Positions 12,901 through 24,132 of a stretch of 64,000 bases of DNA are shown here, in pieces (within the stretch, counting starts at the first letter, position 1; each line of letters opens with the position of its first letter). Below the pieces are notes generated by a model, which was given only the letters and a program-made list of their open reading frames with translations, was not told the origin of the DNA and searched no databases. The position numbers and the translations under genes are program-made. Source of the stretch: Eudorina sp. 2006-703-Eu-15 (lineage: Eukaryota > Chlorophyta > Chlorophyceae > Chlamydomonadales > Volvocaceae); contig BDSI01000051.1 of assembly GCA_003117195.1 (NCBI GenBank), positions 62,001 through 126,000 of the forward strand. The letters run 5' to 3'.

Positions 12901-15010
12901 GCACCCAATCATCAGGGCCTGGCTGGTTGTTGGGGCCGCCAAGTGCCTGCAAGCATCCACGGATGGGACAGATTATCGCCTGGGGCTGGTGGCGTCCGGT
13001 GCAAGCGCTAGCACCAGTGCGCTTCCACAAAGGGGCTGTAGCTATGACTGTTGCTGGTTAGGCGAGAGTGAAGGTAGCTCGTGCTTCGGGACAATTCAAA
13101 TTATAAACAAACCCAACCCAGCCCCCTACCGACTCCTCATGCCATCACTGGAACTTGAGGAACTGAGCAGAAGCTGCTAATGAGACTCGGCCCTTACCTC
13201 CGGTCCGACAAGCCCTGCCTCCGCCATGCTCGCCAGCTTCCGCTCGTAGAACTTTACCAGGTTCTGCAGCTCGGTGATCTGCGCCTCATAGGCTTTGCAT
13301 TGCGCCAGTGGCCCATCTGCAGCCGAAAAGAGGGGGCTGCAGCGCTCACAGGCGTACACAGCGCGGCAGCTGGACGGCTTGCTTTTGAATTCAGGTGCAT
13401 AGCCAAGCTTGCTCATAATCCAACATACAGAGGACGTTCGGCTACGCACCGGTTGACATGGGGTAGCCTTAGGGTGCACATATCGCGCCAATTCAAGGCT
13501 CGGCGGTGCACGGAACCCCGGCTGGGATCGGAGTCATTTGGGACGACCAGCAAATGACGCCAGCCAAGCCCGAAACCCTACCCCGCTGGCGCCAGCCTAC
13601 TCTGCCCTACCCTACCCTACCCGACTCCATAAGGTCCTTGAGTGCCTTGTTCTCCTCCTTGAGCGCCACCAGCTCCTCCTGCTGCGCTACGAAGCGACGA
13701 CCCGCCTCCTCGCCCCAGAACTCGTCCTCAGGCATCTTCTTTACCAGCGCCTGACTGCGTTCCAGCTCGCCCACCCGCTTGACGAGCTTACGCTGGTCGC
13801 GCAAGAATGCGTCCAGACGCTTCTTATGCTCATCCGCCAAGGTTCTGTACTCCATGGACTTTTGCTGCTCCCTGGAAATGCCCATGGAACACACGGCACA
13901 GGTACCATGGTCAGAAAGGAATGCCATCCCGGTACACAACAGTCAAACGCGCAGATTGCTGACAGGTATCTGGCATCGAGCTGAATGAGGGGCCGATGGT
14001 AGAGCCGCGGTAGGGATGCGCATTCATACAGAGAGCGACATTTCTTTAGTCACGGGCTGCTCATGTCGTGTCGGGGTGCCCGAAGTTCCTTCACCCTCTC
14101 CTGCAGGCTCGCTGGCACGCATCGGGGCGCGAAAAATACTGTCCAAAAAACACTGCCCTGCGTAAAGATGACAAGGGTCACTAACCGACAGCCACGCTCA
14201 CCTGGCGAGCTTGCTGGCCAGCTCTTTATTCTCCTCGCGCAGCTTGGTGATCGCAAGTTCCGCGTTCAACAGCTTCTGCGCTGCCCCACCCTTTGCCGTG
14301 GCATCGGTCTGCACCAATGCGCGCTTGGCGGCCTCCTCAGTCCGCGCCAGCTGCGCGCCCAGCCTGAGGATGAACCGTGGCCATCGGCGTGAGAGTGTGC
14401 GAGCCGCTTTGACGTTCCCACAATAAAATTATGGCCCCCAAGAAGCACGACGACGATATGAATGGGGCACGAAATCGTCCGGTCGGTTTGTCCCCATAAT
14501 GTTGGCACTCCACAGCAATAATACCCCTTACACAGGGAGCTCAATCGATGAGCACATCCTAGATTCTGCACTGCTGCGTGCCCATAGCGACTTGATTTGC
14601 ACGCGTCCCGGTGTCGGCCCGTAACAGATCAGGAAGCCATATTGCAGGGTGGACCAAAACGGCCACCGTGCAGGCATAGCGGGTGGTTCGTTTCACCCCG
14701 AGGGCACGCCAAAACGTCGCCCTCGGAGTAACGACACGAACCCTAGGCCGCTGGCTTGTGCACTAAACCCGGACATCGACTTTTCCAAACTGTAGAACAA
14801 TCTGGTAACTTACTGCTTGATTTTAAGCTCAAGCTGGAGCTCACGCTTTTTTGTTGCGCGGTACTCTTCCAACATTTTGTGGAAATTGTCGTTGTTGACC
14901 CTGTCATTTTTGGGGTGCCAGGCATACTTGACAAGTTTAGGTGCAGGGAAGCTCCCGAAGCTTGTTGCTGATTCGTCTGGACCATCGAGGCCCCTGTCGT
15001 CGTTCGGCAT
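919..15010 (-). CDS. RPGRIP1L: RPGRIP1L/fantom-like ciliary transition-zone protein with EF-hand cassette
   Basis: RPGRIP1L scaffolds the ciliary transition zone (known role of the family). Exons with matching phase: 15010-14814, 14363-14202, 13871-13621, 13316-13198, 12946-12802, 12535-12432, 12339-12242, 11893-11796, 11537-11455, 11276-11183, 10818-10638, 10446-10314, 10102-10046, 9777-9623, 9415-9302, 9068-8991, 8711-8558, 8301-8144, 7674-7566, 7457-7344, 7134-6916, 6661-6419, 5960-5933, 5665-5472, 5240-5128, 5019-4837. Less certain exons lie near 4600-4430, 4120-4062, 3790-3650, 3480-2814, 2475-2400, 2160-1900, 1750-1550 and 1044-919. Domains: coiled coil (residues 1-280), four EF-hand loops (about 330-490), coiled coils (about 555-900), then a first C2 domain opening with NIFELHI and containing VFFTFDFFMHETQATP. 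A second C2 contains KPYVYYKFPG, IVVFDD and VASIPLASL. A repeat-motif tail and an RID-like end follow (HRLVLCLHSLELE; RSHLENNGEHALEV). The ATG at 15010 is the first in its frame. The frame stop at 2810 is not used: it overlaps a GTGAGC donor. The 3' end is unresolved. Confidence 0.88.
2445..4085 (-). repeat. Repeated short motif aromatic-G-L-x-A-E/D in the protein tail
   Basis: Eight copies occur in the coding frame between the second C2 domain and the RID-like end. They are FGLGAD (4085-4068), HGLAAE (3669-3652), YGLVAE (3385-3368), FGLAAE (3262-3245), FGLDAD (3166-3149), FGLGAE (3004-2987), YGLDAE (2836-2819) and YGLGAE (2462-2445). They lie in Pro/Gln/Gly-rich, presumably disordered sequence at irregular spacing. 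Codons differ between copies, so this is conserved peptide sequence rather than a recent DNA duplication. It looks like a short linear binding motif present in many copies; its partner is unknown. Confidence 0.8.
10638..12339 (-). other. EF-hand cassette inside the RPGRIP1L-like gene
   Basis: Four separate exons each encode one EF-hand-like loop. They are DLDNSGALDRRE (12339-12242), DVDGDGRIALHE (11893-11796), DTDRDGCLTHME (11276-11183) and a degenerate DVVGDGRTTFEE (10818-10638). The first three carry Asp/Asn at calcium positions 1, 3 and 5, Gly at 6 and Glu at 12. A loop-less helical exon (11537-11455) separates the two pairs, giving a calmodulin-like two-lobe layout between coiled-coil segments. 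Phases join in frame across all five exons and to the flanking coiled-coil exons, so the cassette belongs to the same gene. The intron between loops 3 and 4 contains a retroelement-like tail. Confidence 0.85.
11034..11120 (-). repeat. Retroelement-like 3' tail, copy A
   Basis: An 80-odd-base stretch nearly identical to 51831-51914. On the minus strand it ends in GGGGTCCGCTGTAACATCC followed by a short TAA/TTA-type tail, as at the 3' ends of non-LTR retroelements and SINEs. It sits in an intron of the RPGRIP1L-like gene, inserted in the gene's own orientation. No coding capacity remains. Confidence 0.6.
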
Positions 15011-16260
15011 GATACGATAGTGAAGTCCCAGGCCAACCGAGCACGAGAAGCCTCCACGGCTATCTATTTACACGTTGCCCTACATAATGAGCATGCCGTC
15101 CTACACTGCTTGTTGCGCAGTTTGGAGTATTAACTAAAATAGAACACTGTATTGATTGACTGACAGCCTGATGCCAGCATACGAGTGAAATCTTATGAAA
15201 GTCAATTGCGCCGCAATGTAGTTTATAGTGATACATCATCACAACCTTCGCGTTGCGAAGCCACAGCGTCTACAGAGGTTGCTCGTCCTCTTTGGATCCA
15301 AAAACAAGGACCAGGTCTTTGCGTCTTTCGAGGTGGGTCTGTATACTTTCTGTGGTAGTTCTGGTCGCTGTGGAAATCATATATGTGCTCCACGCCTCCA
15401 ACGCATCATACACTGTGTAAATGTCGAACCTGACTTTGGTATTGCTCAGAATGATGTAGTTAATCCTGCCAAATTATTTCAAGATATTCATCTGCAAAGT
15501 TTTTAACCTCAATCCCCGATGCAGTATGTAGATGCGACAAATCCGACATAAATGCTGGGGAAATCCGAAGCGCTGAAACTCCAAAAGCAACGCCAACATG
15601 TGCGGAACATTACACAACGTAACGGGCCACTATTTACCGACGGAGCATGAAGAGCATTCTGGTAGTATCAGGAGCATTTCATGCGCGATACTAGTACCGC
15701 ATGCAGGGCAATACTACAACAGAAAAAGTGGACTTCTCAGTTATATCTTGTATGTATCACCGATAACAAGGTTGCGCGAGTCGTGCAGATTACTACCTCC
15801 ACAGCTTTAGCGCAGGGAAGCCCAAAAGCAGGCGTGACAATTGTAATTACACTCAACGAACACAAATTTTACAGGATCGCGACTTCATTCGGCAAGGCAA
15901 CGCCTTGGATCGCCGCTGTTTGGCTGAACCCAACGCGCACCTGTACTTCTGCGGCGATTGGCCTACGGATGGCAACGTTGGAAATCTGCATTTAAGTGCA
16001 GTTGATGCCTAAAAATATATAGCGGTGCGTGCGTGTGGATCGGGTGGCCGGCGCGGCCGGGGACTGACGGGTCACACCAAAGCAAACTGGTGATCAACGC
16101 CTCAGATTCGTCTTGCGCTTATTGCACATACACGTGATCTGGGTCGCCCGAATGCAAAATTGTGGCGTGTCCATGTTGCCGAACACTCGGTGCGTCGGTG
16201 GATTCCTGTGGATTGCACAGGTCGCCTACACGATATCGACCCCAAAGGCGGCACTAGCAG
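15011..16260. other. Lower-GC intergenic stretch with two coding-like fragments
   Basis: This region separates the divergently transcribed RPGRIP1L-like and OPR-GrpE genes and should hold both promoters. It is visibly poorer in GC than the neighbouring exons. On the minus strand, 15470-15279 gives an uninterrupted frame containing KVRFDIYTVYDALEAW and DLVLVFGSKEDE, ending in TAG. On the plus strand, 15875-16012 follows a good acceptor and reads to a stop (next entry). I recognise neither for certain. They could be relics of an inserted element or of a decayed gene. Confidence 0.35.
15875..16012 (+). pseudogene. Possible terminal-exon fragment, oxidoreductase-like end
   Basis: After a TTTTACAG acceptor, 45 codons run to a TAA stop and include AHLYFCGDWPTDGNVG. 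The LYFCGDW segment resembles the FAD-contacting GD motif near the C-terminus of amine-oxidase and phytoene-desaturase-type flavoproteins. That is a resemblance only. No upstream exons with the nucleotide-binding domain are visible within 1 kb. It is therefore either a gene remnant or the last exon of something I cannot trace. Confidence 0.25.
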
Positions 16261-19200
16261 TATGATTTGTTCAAGGGCACCGCAAAAGCCGCTGCCGCAA
16301 TGCGGCGGCCGTGCTCGAGCGCCAGCTGTCATGGCAGGAGGCCGACGGCGGACGGCACGCACGACGGTCCCGCTGGCGTCCTTCACAGGCCAGGTGCGAT
16401 ATGGGCTGCACTACAGCTGTCACGTTGAAATGCGCTCCGTAACTTGTTGGTTCTCCCGTGAGGCATGCGTAAGAAGTGGCGCCCGCGCTGTGGCCTGTCC
16501 GTGCACACGAACCGCCCGCCCGACAGCCAGCCAGTTGTCCTTGTTATTACCGGCAGGACCCGGCCGCTCCAGGCACGTGCCGCTGAGCGTCTCCTTCCCA
16601 GTGGCCGCCGCCTTTTTTGGCGCCGCTATTGTGCTTCCCAACCGTCAACCCGTTTGCCTTTCTGGGGCAAACGGTTTGACGGTTGGAACGGGGGTACGCA
16701 CGCTCCGCGCCAACAAAGTCGGCTGTATCCATCGGCTGTATTTGTAGGCCGCCTGCATCGACGGCACCTGACGTGGCCGGCATCCCGGCTTCCCGTCACG
16801 CTTGCAGGGACCTTTTTTCTCCGGACCTGGGGCTGCAGGACGTGGGCCTCGCCGCATCGTACGGCGGCCGCGCGATCTGCAAAAGCTCGCGGACGTCCTT
16901 AGCGGCGGGTGAGGCACGCTACCGGTGCGGCACGGCTGTATGCGATGCTTGTACATACGGCAGTTTTCCGTGTACGATGGTGACGATTTCTCATTCATGG
17001 AGGCCACTGGAAGTGTGGCCGAACCGCTGGATCCCTCTCTGGAGACGTGGCCTAATCGCCACCCACCTCCAGCCATTCCGCCTGTACTTACATCGGGTCA
17101 AAGCCATCTCATGGCACAAATGCGCGTGGCGTTCTGCTCTTTTGCCGTGCTTCAGGGCTGCCGAGGATCCGGAGCAGTTTCTGCAGCTGCTGTCTGCAGT
17201 CCCTGGCGTGCTGGGCCGCCGGCGTGCGCCCCTGTCACCGTCCGAGCAGGACGCTGCCTGGCGGTACGCGCGCCAGCTGCAGCTGCAGCAGCAGCAACAG
17301 CAACAACAGGCCGCGGCGGCCGCCGCTGAGGCGCAGCGACGCGCGCAGCAACAGACGGCGGAGGAGGAGCAGCGCCGGGATGCGCTGCGCGCCGCCATGC
17401 TTCGGAACGCGAGGTACGGAAACGACACCACATGTACGGCAATACCACACCCTATCCCCACAATGTCCCGTACGGCGTGTATTGTTCAGTCCCAGTGCAT
17501 ATGGGCTGTTGGGTAAGCACCGCGAGCTTCGCCATCGCTTGCTCCCACATTACCGCAGGCGTCACCTGCCGCAGTACGACGCGGATGCCCTGGCGCGCCT
17601 CGCCTCGGGGCTCGCCGCCGCCGGCGTCCGGGACCCGGCGCTCTGCGATGAAATCCTGCGCCAGATGATGTCGCAGCCCCCGCGGCAACAGGTGCCGCCC
17701 CGCGTTGCGGAGGATGCATCCTCCGAGCCCCGCAGGTGCGGATTGCGCCTGAAACCGCCTCCCGATTGCCGAACGCAAATTTGGCATCTGCGTAACTTCC
17801 TGGCTCTGCCGTGAGAAAGTCACTGACGAACAACAAGCAGGCCGTCTGAGGGAGGGAGGGAGACTGCGCGCGTTCATCTTGGCCGTGCGGCAGAAAGGTC
17901 CAGTTCGCGGGTGACCTGCGCGCCGTCCCGTGGCCTTGCCCCTGCCCTGTCCTTCCTACGCCGCCGCAGTCTGGCGGAGCTTCTGGACGCCTTCGTCGCC
18001 ATGCGCCACCGTCCCAGCGACGCCCAACTTGCGGAGCTGCTCCGAATGCAGCAGCAGGAGCAGCAGCGGGAGGCGGAGATGGAGCGCCTCCGCCAGGCGC
18101 AGGTGCTCAGGTCGCAGCCGCGGCTGCAGCCGCGAGGCATGGTCATGCCTGACGGCAAGTCGGCGGCGGCCTCGCCGCCGCCGCCGCCCGGTGCTGCCGG
18201 CCCCAGCCGCCGCACCTCTCCGGAGGATGCGGCCAGGCTGCTGTACGCGTTGTCGCGGCTCGGCTACAAGCCGGACGAGGACACGCTCACTGAGCTCCTA
18301 GAGCAGCTGCAGCCGCAGCGGCTGCAGCTGCAATCAACTCCACCGCCGCAGCCGCCGGCGGTAGCTTCCCCCGTCTTCCAGTACGGCAGGCCTGCGCGCA
18401 CTTCTGCAGGACAGCCCCAGCAGGTTCAGCAACCGCAGCCGGCGTCACGGGTGCCGGGTCCCTCGGCCCAGAGCGAGCCGGAAGAGGGGGGCAAGGAAGA
18501 AGCAGACCAGCGTGAGGAGGACGAGCAGCAGCAGCAGCAGGGGGTAGGCAGTGCTAGGGCCGAACACGACGAGGGAGCCGGCGAGCTGGAGGCCCAACTG
18601 AGCTACAGCTTGCAGCGGGACGCTCAGGCTGTTGCATCCGCGGTACGCGCACTGGAACGGATGGGCCAGACGGGCAAGGCACAGCAACTGCGGGAGCGCT
18701 TCATGCGGCACGTGCAGGAGGTGCAGGCGCGGGTGGCCCGGGAACGGGAGGCGCGGCGGCAGCAGGAGCAGGAGGAGGGGCGGGGGCGCAGGGCGGCGGC
18801 GGTTGCGGCGGAGGTGGGGGCACGGGAGCGCAAGGCCGCGGCGGAGGCGGAGGCGGCCGCCGAGGCGGCTGAGCGGGAGCGACAGGCGGCGGCGGCGGCG
18901 GCGGTGCAGCGGCGTCAGCTCCAGGAGGAGCAGGCACGTGCATTGAGGCTGCAGCTGACGAGGAAGCTGCGGGCGGCGGATCAATGGCAGCAAATCAGGG
19001 TATGGTCACCACCTGGGGCTGGCCTGGGGTCTGGGGTTCGCCTGACGTCGTCGGGGGCTGACCTGAGGTTTGGGGCTGGCCTGAGTCTGGCGCACTCCGT
19101 TGTGTCGCCGGCGCTCGTCGGCACATGGGATCTCCTCCCCGGGCATCTCAGTATCCCTCAGTATCTGGGGGTGCAGACCAGCGCATCTGCAGCCGGGCTC

Positions 19201-22200
19201 CGCAGCTGAAGTCCTCCACTTGAGGCTCCCTCCTTGTTCTGAACCTCTAATGTTCGCTTCCGCAAGTTGTTCAGCCCCTGCTGCACTCTGGGGTCGCCTG
19301 GTGATTGTTGGATGTGAGTGCCCGGTGGTCCTTACCCTGTCGGCCCGCCCCCAGGCGCTCCTGTTCACCTACCAGGAGGCCCTGGATATGCACTGCCTGA
19401 CTGCGGCGGCGGCGCGGCTTGCGGAGCTGCTGACCGCGGCGCGGCGGACGACCCGGGGCCTGGCCATGACCCTGCGGGAACGCGGGGAGCTGGGCGACCT
19501 GCTGGAGGGGCTGGGGCAGCTGGTGCTGCGGCACCTGGAGGAAGCCAGCGCCGCGCAGGCGGCTGGGTAGGTGGGGATTAGGTGGCTGAGGCGGCGGCAG
19601 GGGTCGGAGAATGAAGTGGGGCCACGAATGCGAGAAGGGCAAAGATGCGGGGTTGGCGAGTTGCGCTCGCAGCGGCGGTTTCGGGGCTCCAACGAGGCAT
19701 AGCTAGGTACCGGGCGGGTGATGAGCCTGAACAAATTCGCGAGACGGCAAAATTGCGATGAGTTGGCTGTGCAGCATCGCTTGCTGCGCACCTGCTAAGC
19801 CGCCCCGGGCCCCGCCTGTGTTCCATCTTCCATGACCCCTTCGTGTTGTCCGCCGCCGGGCGTTCTGTCCCGGCAGCGTGCTGAGCTCCATCGTCCGCAT
19901 GCGGCACTTGGAGGAGGGGCTGCTGGTGGCGCTGCTCCGGAGGCTGCGAGACACGCTGGTGGACGCGGGCGGCAGCGAGCTGGCGATGACCCTGCGCGCG
20001 CTGGCGGAGTGCGGCGTGCGGCCCAGCAAGTACGCCAAAGGGACGCCTTCGCAGTGCAGTGCAGTGGCATGCTGCCCTTCTTGGGCTCATAACCTACGTA
20101 CATGTACCACCGTAGTACGGCAAACGGCATGCATTCCTGCTGCTTCACGCGGCTCCGGTTGCTGCACCTCCTACCGTGGCCACCACCTGCTCACGTGGGG
20201 CTACTGGCGTGTGCTGACGTTTCACAACGCGCGATTTATTAGTTCCCGCCATCGATCCCCCGCGTGATAATCAAAGTCCGGCGCTCGCACCCGCCTCAGG
20301 CCCTGGATGGAGACCTTCCTGGCTCGCGCCGAGGAGGCGTTGGAGCAGTTCTCGCCCGAGGATCTGGCGACGCTGCCGGTAAGCGAGATGGGGCATGACC
20401 GCGGGCGGGTGTTTGCGGTGCCTGGCGACTGCCACGAAGGCTGTTCGCATTCCAGTGTTGGTTGACGCGCGTTGCAACGCCCATAGGAGCAGGTAGTCCA
20501 TGGCTCTTTTGGCTGTTTGGTGCGGAGGGTGCGGCAGGCCATGTGTCGCCGTGTTGCATGTTCCACGTGACCACGCGCGACCCATGGGTCGGACTGTCCG
20601 CAGGTGTGCCTCGCGCAGCTGGGTGCCCACCCGGGTCGCTCCTGGCTGGGGTCCTACCTCGACACGCTGCAGGTGCGGTGCCATAAGGCATAAGGCTGCA
20701 GTTAATTAAGCGCTCAGGACATGGATACGGAGTGGCAGGCAGGAGGGGCCAGGAAACGGGTTAGGGGCAGGAAAGAGGGTATATCGGATCTTAGCCGTGA
20801 GCCCTGCGCTCGTGTATCGTCTACATCAGTCACACGGTACGCAAATGACGGTCACGATTCCCCGTCATTGGCTTTCTGTGTGACTGATGGAGACGCTACA
20901 CGAGCGGGCCGGCCTCACATGGGGATGGAACTGCCAGTGGACGCCTTGCTTGCACGGCAGCTTTGCGCTTTGTTCCTTCAGGCAAGCGTGTCAAGCCCCA
21001 TGCGCCATGCCTTGTCTTCTGTGATGGGAGGCTGGCGAATCTGCTTCAGCGTGCATGGGTCATGTCGTGCGGCCTCTTGGTTCGGTGTGTTACCCGCGGG
21101 GTCCCTTGACGTCCTTGTGGGGCATACCGCGCTGTTGGCGAGCTCCACCTGTGTCTTTCTTGTGCTTTTTTGTTGCAGGGACGCGAGGATGAGCTGAGCC
21201 AGGCGGCGGTTTCGGAGGCGGTGCGGTCAGTGGCGGTCATGGACCGCCAGTTCCTGAGTGCGTGGCGGCAGGCGGTCACCGCCAGGGAGCAGGCACAGGC
21301 GCAGGCGTGGGCGCAGACGCAAGCTCTGGCAGAGGCGAAGGCGCGCGCGGCGGCTGCCGCCGCGGCCACGGCAGCTGCGCAAGAGCAGGAGCAGGGGCAG
21401 GAGCACCAGCACCAGAAGCCTGCGCTAGCACAGCCGCGAACCGTAAGTCTCCCTAGCCAACAATTTACGGGATGTCCTCGTCGACACGATACATGGACAC
21501 CATCGCTGTTACGTGACCCGTACTCAGCCCTGGGTGTTCAGTTAGGTTCACACACGTTCAGCCCCCAAAGCAGGGCGAAACCGCACGGGCTCATCATGTT
21601 CATGGGATGTAACCCGCGGTTGCATTTTGCTCGCCGAGTGTGACTCCCAGTGCGGGGTAGGTCGCCGACGTTTACTACCTACCACTCCTCAACTCCCCAC
21701 CACAGCGGGCCGATGCTCTGGCCTCCGTCGACGAGATGCTGGCGCGCAGTGATGTACGGCAGGATGACGATGCCGTACCGGAGGAGCTCCTGCCGCCGAT
21801 GCATCCGAAGCAACGGAGCATGTCCGCACAGCAGCCTCGGGCGCAGGATCCGCAGGCGCAGGCAGCGGGCGCTCAAGCTGTGCCGGCGGGTGCGGTGGCA
21901 GAGACGATGCGGCTCGCGGACCTGGTCCCCATGCAGTCGATCGAGCTGGACGTCGACAGCGCGGACCTGTTGTACGGGAAAGGCTCGCCGACTGAGGGCC
22001 GCGAGGGGCCGTCGTCATCTTCGGAGCAGGCGGCGGCCGTGCCCAGCGGCGCCGCAGCCACGACGCCTTCCACTTTGGCCGGCGGCCGGCAGCTTCCCGG
22101 CAGCTACAGCATGGACGGCTTTTACAACCCAGATGCATATGAAGAGGACGGGGTCGAATGGGAGGGCGAGGGCGAGGAGGGTGAAGCTGAGCCGAGCGAG

Positions 22201-23682
22201 GGCGAGGACCTGGACGCAATTGGAGTGCCGCCGAACCAGGGCGACGCGGCCCTGTCGACTCAGGCTGCTGAGACATTGGCGGTGGCGGATCAGGCACCGG
22301 TGGCGGAGCAGACTGCAGTGCCCGAGCAGGCGCCGCCGCATCAAGGCCAACACTCCAAGCACGACGCGGTTTCAGCAGACAAAGGGACACCGAGGCGGAA
22401 GCCAACGGCGGAGGAGGTGGCGCAGGCCCGCGCCCTGAGGTCTGTGCTGCTGGAGAGGTACGAGGCGCTGCTGGCGTTGCGAGCGGAGCGTGAGGAGAAG
22501 GAGCGCGCGGCGGCGGCAGACGGGGATTCCAGCGCGCGCGCGCCCTCCGAGAGGGAGGTCGCGGCAGCGGCACGGCTCCTAGCCGCCCGGGAGCAGCTGC
22601 AGCGGCTGGAGGCGGACTTTGAAAACTTCAAGTGGGTCTTTGCCGGGCTTCACATCGTGGTTAGGCCGGGGTATGCCAAGCTCGAATCCGTTGTTTTGGG
22701 CCGTAATGGTTCGCTTGCTTGCGGGTATTGGGAGGTGCACAGCGCCACCCGGCCTGGCGGTCGTAATGCACGGAGGGCGATCCGGGTGCTGAACGCAAGC
22801 TGCCGTACTTGAGAATGCACGCTATGGGTACGGTCGGCCGGGGAGAGCATCACCCGCCGACTGATTCCGTTGGATAGCGTATGTCTGCCATCTGGGTCGG
22901 CCACTAAAAGCCTGATAAGGCAGGTGGGCGTCGTTGAGTTAATGGGTGGGTGCGTGGGACGCCTAGCGGCGGCCGCCCGTGGCTGTGCTGAACATTCGGA
23001 TCCACCCGCTGATCCACCCTGCCATCCGCTTCCAATGCTCGTGAATTATTGCCGCCAACCTGTTCATGACAGGCGTCGAGCGAAGGCGGAGCGAGAGGCG
23101 GCCGTGTCGCGAGCTGGTGCGGAGACTCTCCGCCCGCTCCTCGCGGTGGTGGACAACTTCGAGCGCGCTGCGACCCAGATCAAACCCAAGACAGACGGCG
23201 AAGGCGCGGTCCACGAGGCGTACCAGGCCGTCTACCGCGAGCTCCAGGACTTCCTCACGTAGGTCGAGCGAATTTATGTGGACGGGTATATCACATAATA
23301 ACAGCCATATGGAAAGTTTTGGAAATGGGCAATAGGATGCATTCAAGTTCTGGTGCCGCAAGGCATTTGCATCGCGGCTGCTGCTAATAACCAAGTTTGC
23401 TCTGGTTGGCCGCGAATGCAGCGCGTACTGTTGCTGCCCCGCCCCACGCGACGCGCAAAGACGCGAGCGGAACCCCATACTGCTTCTGCACCTCGCAGGC
23501 GGCAAGGTTTGAAGGAGGTCGGAATCGTCGGGGAGGCTTTTGATCCGAACGAGCACGAGGCCGTCATGCGGGAAGACCGGGAAGACGTCGAGGACGGAAC
23601 CGTCACGGGCGTTTTCCAGAAGGGATACCGACTGGGCGATGTATTGGTTAGGCCAGCGCTCGTGAAGGTCGCGTACAAGTGA
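16261..23682 (+). CDS. OPR-like helical-repeat protein fused to a chloroplast-type GrpE domain
   Basis: GrpE proteins are nucleotide-exchange factors for Hsp70; OPR proteins bind organelle RNA (known family roles). Exons: 16261-16393 (tentative; Arg/Ala/Ser-rich, transit-peptide-like), 16808-16908, 17156-17413, 17559-17735, 17970-18999, 19355-19566, 19877-20029, 20300-20378, 20604-20672, 21179-21442, 21706-22631, 23073-23258 and 23499-23682. From the second exon on, every junction I checked keeps phase. Helical-repeat units include DLQKLADVLSGG, LARLASGLAAAGVRDPAL, ARLLYALSRLGYKPDE, ELAMTLRALAECGVRPSK, FSPEDLATLPVCLAQLGAHP and RSVAVMDRQFLSAW. Low-complexity and acidic sequence follows. The GrpE domain then runs from EQLQRLEADFENFK through LRPLLAVVDNFERA and FDPNEHEAVM to QKGYRLGDVLVRPALVKVAY and the stop. 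The protein has about 1,250 residues. Chloroplast or mitochondrial location is inferred. The alternative is two adjacent genes, with GrpE starting at the ATG at 21736. Confidence 0.82.
16638..16686. repeat. Near-perfect hairpin in the first intron
   Basis: Two 21-base arms (16638-16658 and 16666-16686) are reverse complements with one mismatch and flank a 7-base loop. The arm begins CCAACCGTCA. It lies within the proposed first intron of the OPR-GrpE gene. It could be a tiny inverted-repeat element, a folded intron structure or a small-RNA hairpin. Nothing in it encodes protein. Confidence 0.8.
22560..23682 (+). other. GrpE domain-coding part of the fusion gene
   Basis: Three exon pieces encode a complete GrpE core: the end of 21706-22631, then 23073-23258 and 23499-23682. 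The first junction gives NFK-RRAKAEREA, the usual GrpE sequence at the end of the long helix. The second joins DFLT to RQGLKEVGIVGEAFDP, entering the beta domain. The final motif GYRLGDVLVRPA is the family signature, and the stop follows 9 residues later, as in ordinary GrpE. The domain shows no sign of decay. Confidence 0.92.
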
Positions 23683-24132
23683 AGGCGCAGGTGCTGCTTG
23701 ATACAGGTGTAGACGCAGAAGCACAAGAGGTTCTATCTGCTAGGACTGTTGACGGCCCTTCAACCTAGTTGCGTGGAGGTGCAGTGTAGGGCAAACCGGT
23801 GTTGGCACATATGCATGCCTGAGCGCATGGATGCAGACGAGGCGGTTGCACTTTGCATGTCACAGGAATTTGATTCTATTCGTATAGCGTACGGCGTGCA
23901 CTTCGCGCCCTTCGCGGGAGACCCAATAAAGAGACGGCGAATTCCTAAAGTTTCCTGGTTTAACGTTTGTCTGGTTCGTGATCAGACTTTATTATTTATC
24001 CACAGCGACAGCGTTTTGCACAGATCAGGGTGTCAGCTAGTGATTCGGTAACCCGCGCACCTTCGCCGTTTTTGCGGGCTCCAGCCGCGACCGCAACGCA
24101 GCTTACAAGACCTTTTCAGCGACGACGACGCC
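23683..24132. other. Intergenic region before the expansin-like gene
   Basis: This 450-base gap lies between two plus-strand genes and must contain the 3' UTR of the OPR-GrpE gene and the promoter of the expansin-like gene. I see no reading frame with coding character, repeat or RNA gene. It has several AT-rich patches (for example near 23980). Confidence 0.5.

Noticed and set aside
14050..14130. An extra coiled-coil exon (LQERVKEL-like) in the RPGRIP1L gene
   Set aside because: The exon ending at 14202 joins the exon starting at 13871 directly in phase. The candidate in between has only weak splice sites and soon meets a stop.
21736..21738. This ATG as the start of a separate GrpE gene
   Set aside because: The acceptor at 21705 lies 30 bases upstream in the same phase as the preceding exon, which ends in a strong donor. 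The fusion model explains both. It remains the main alternative.
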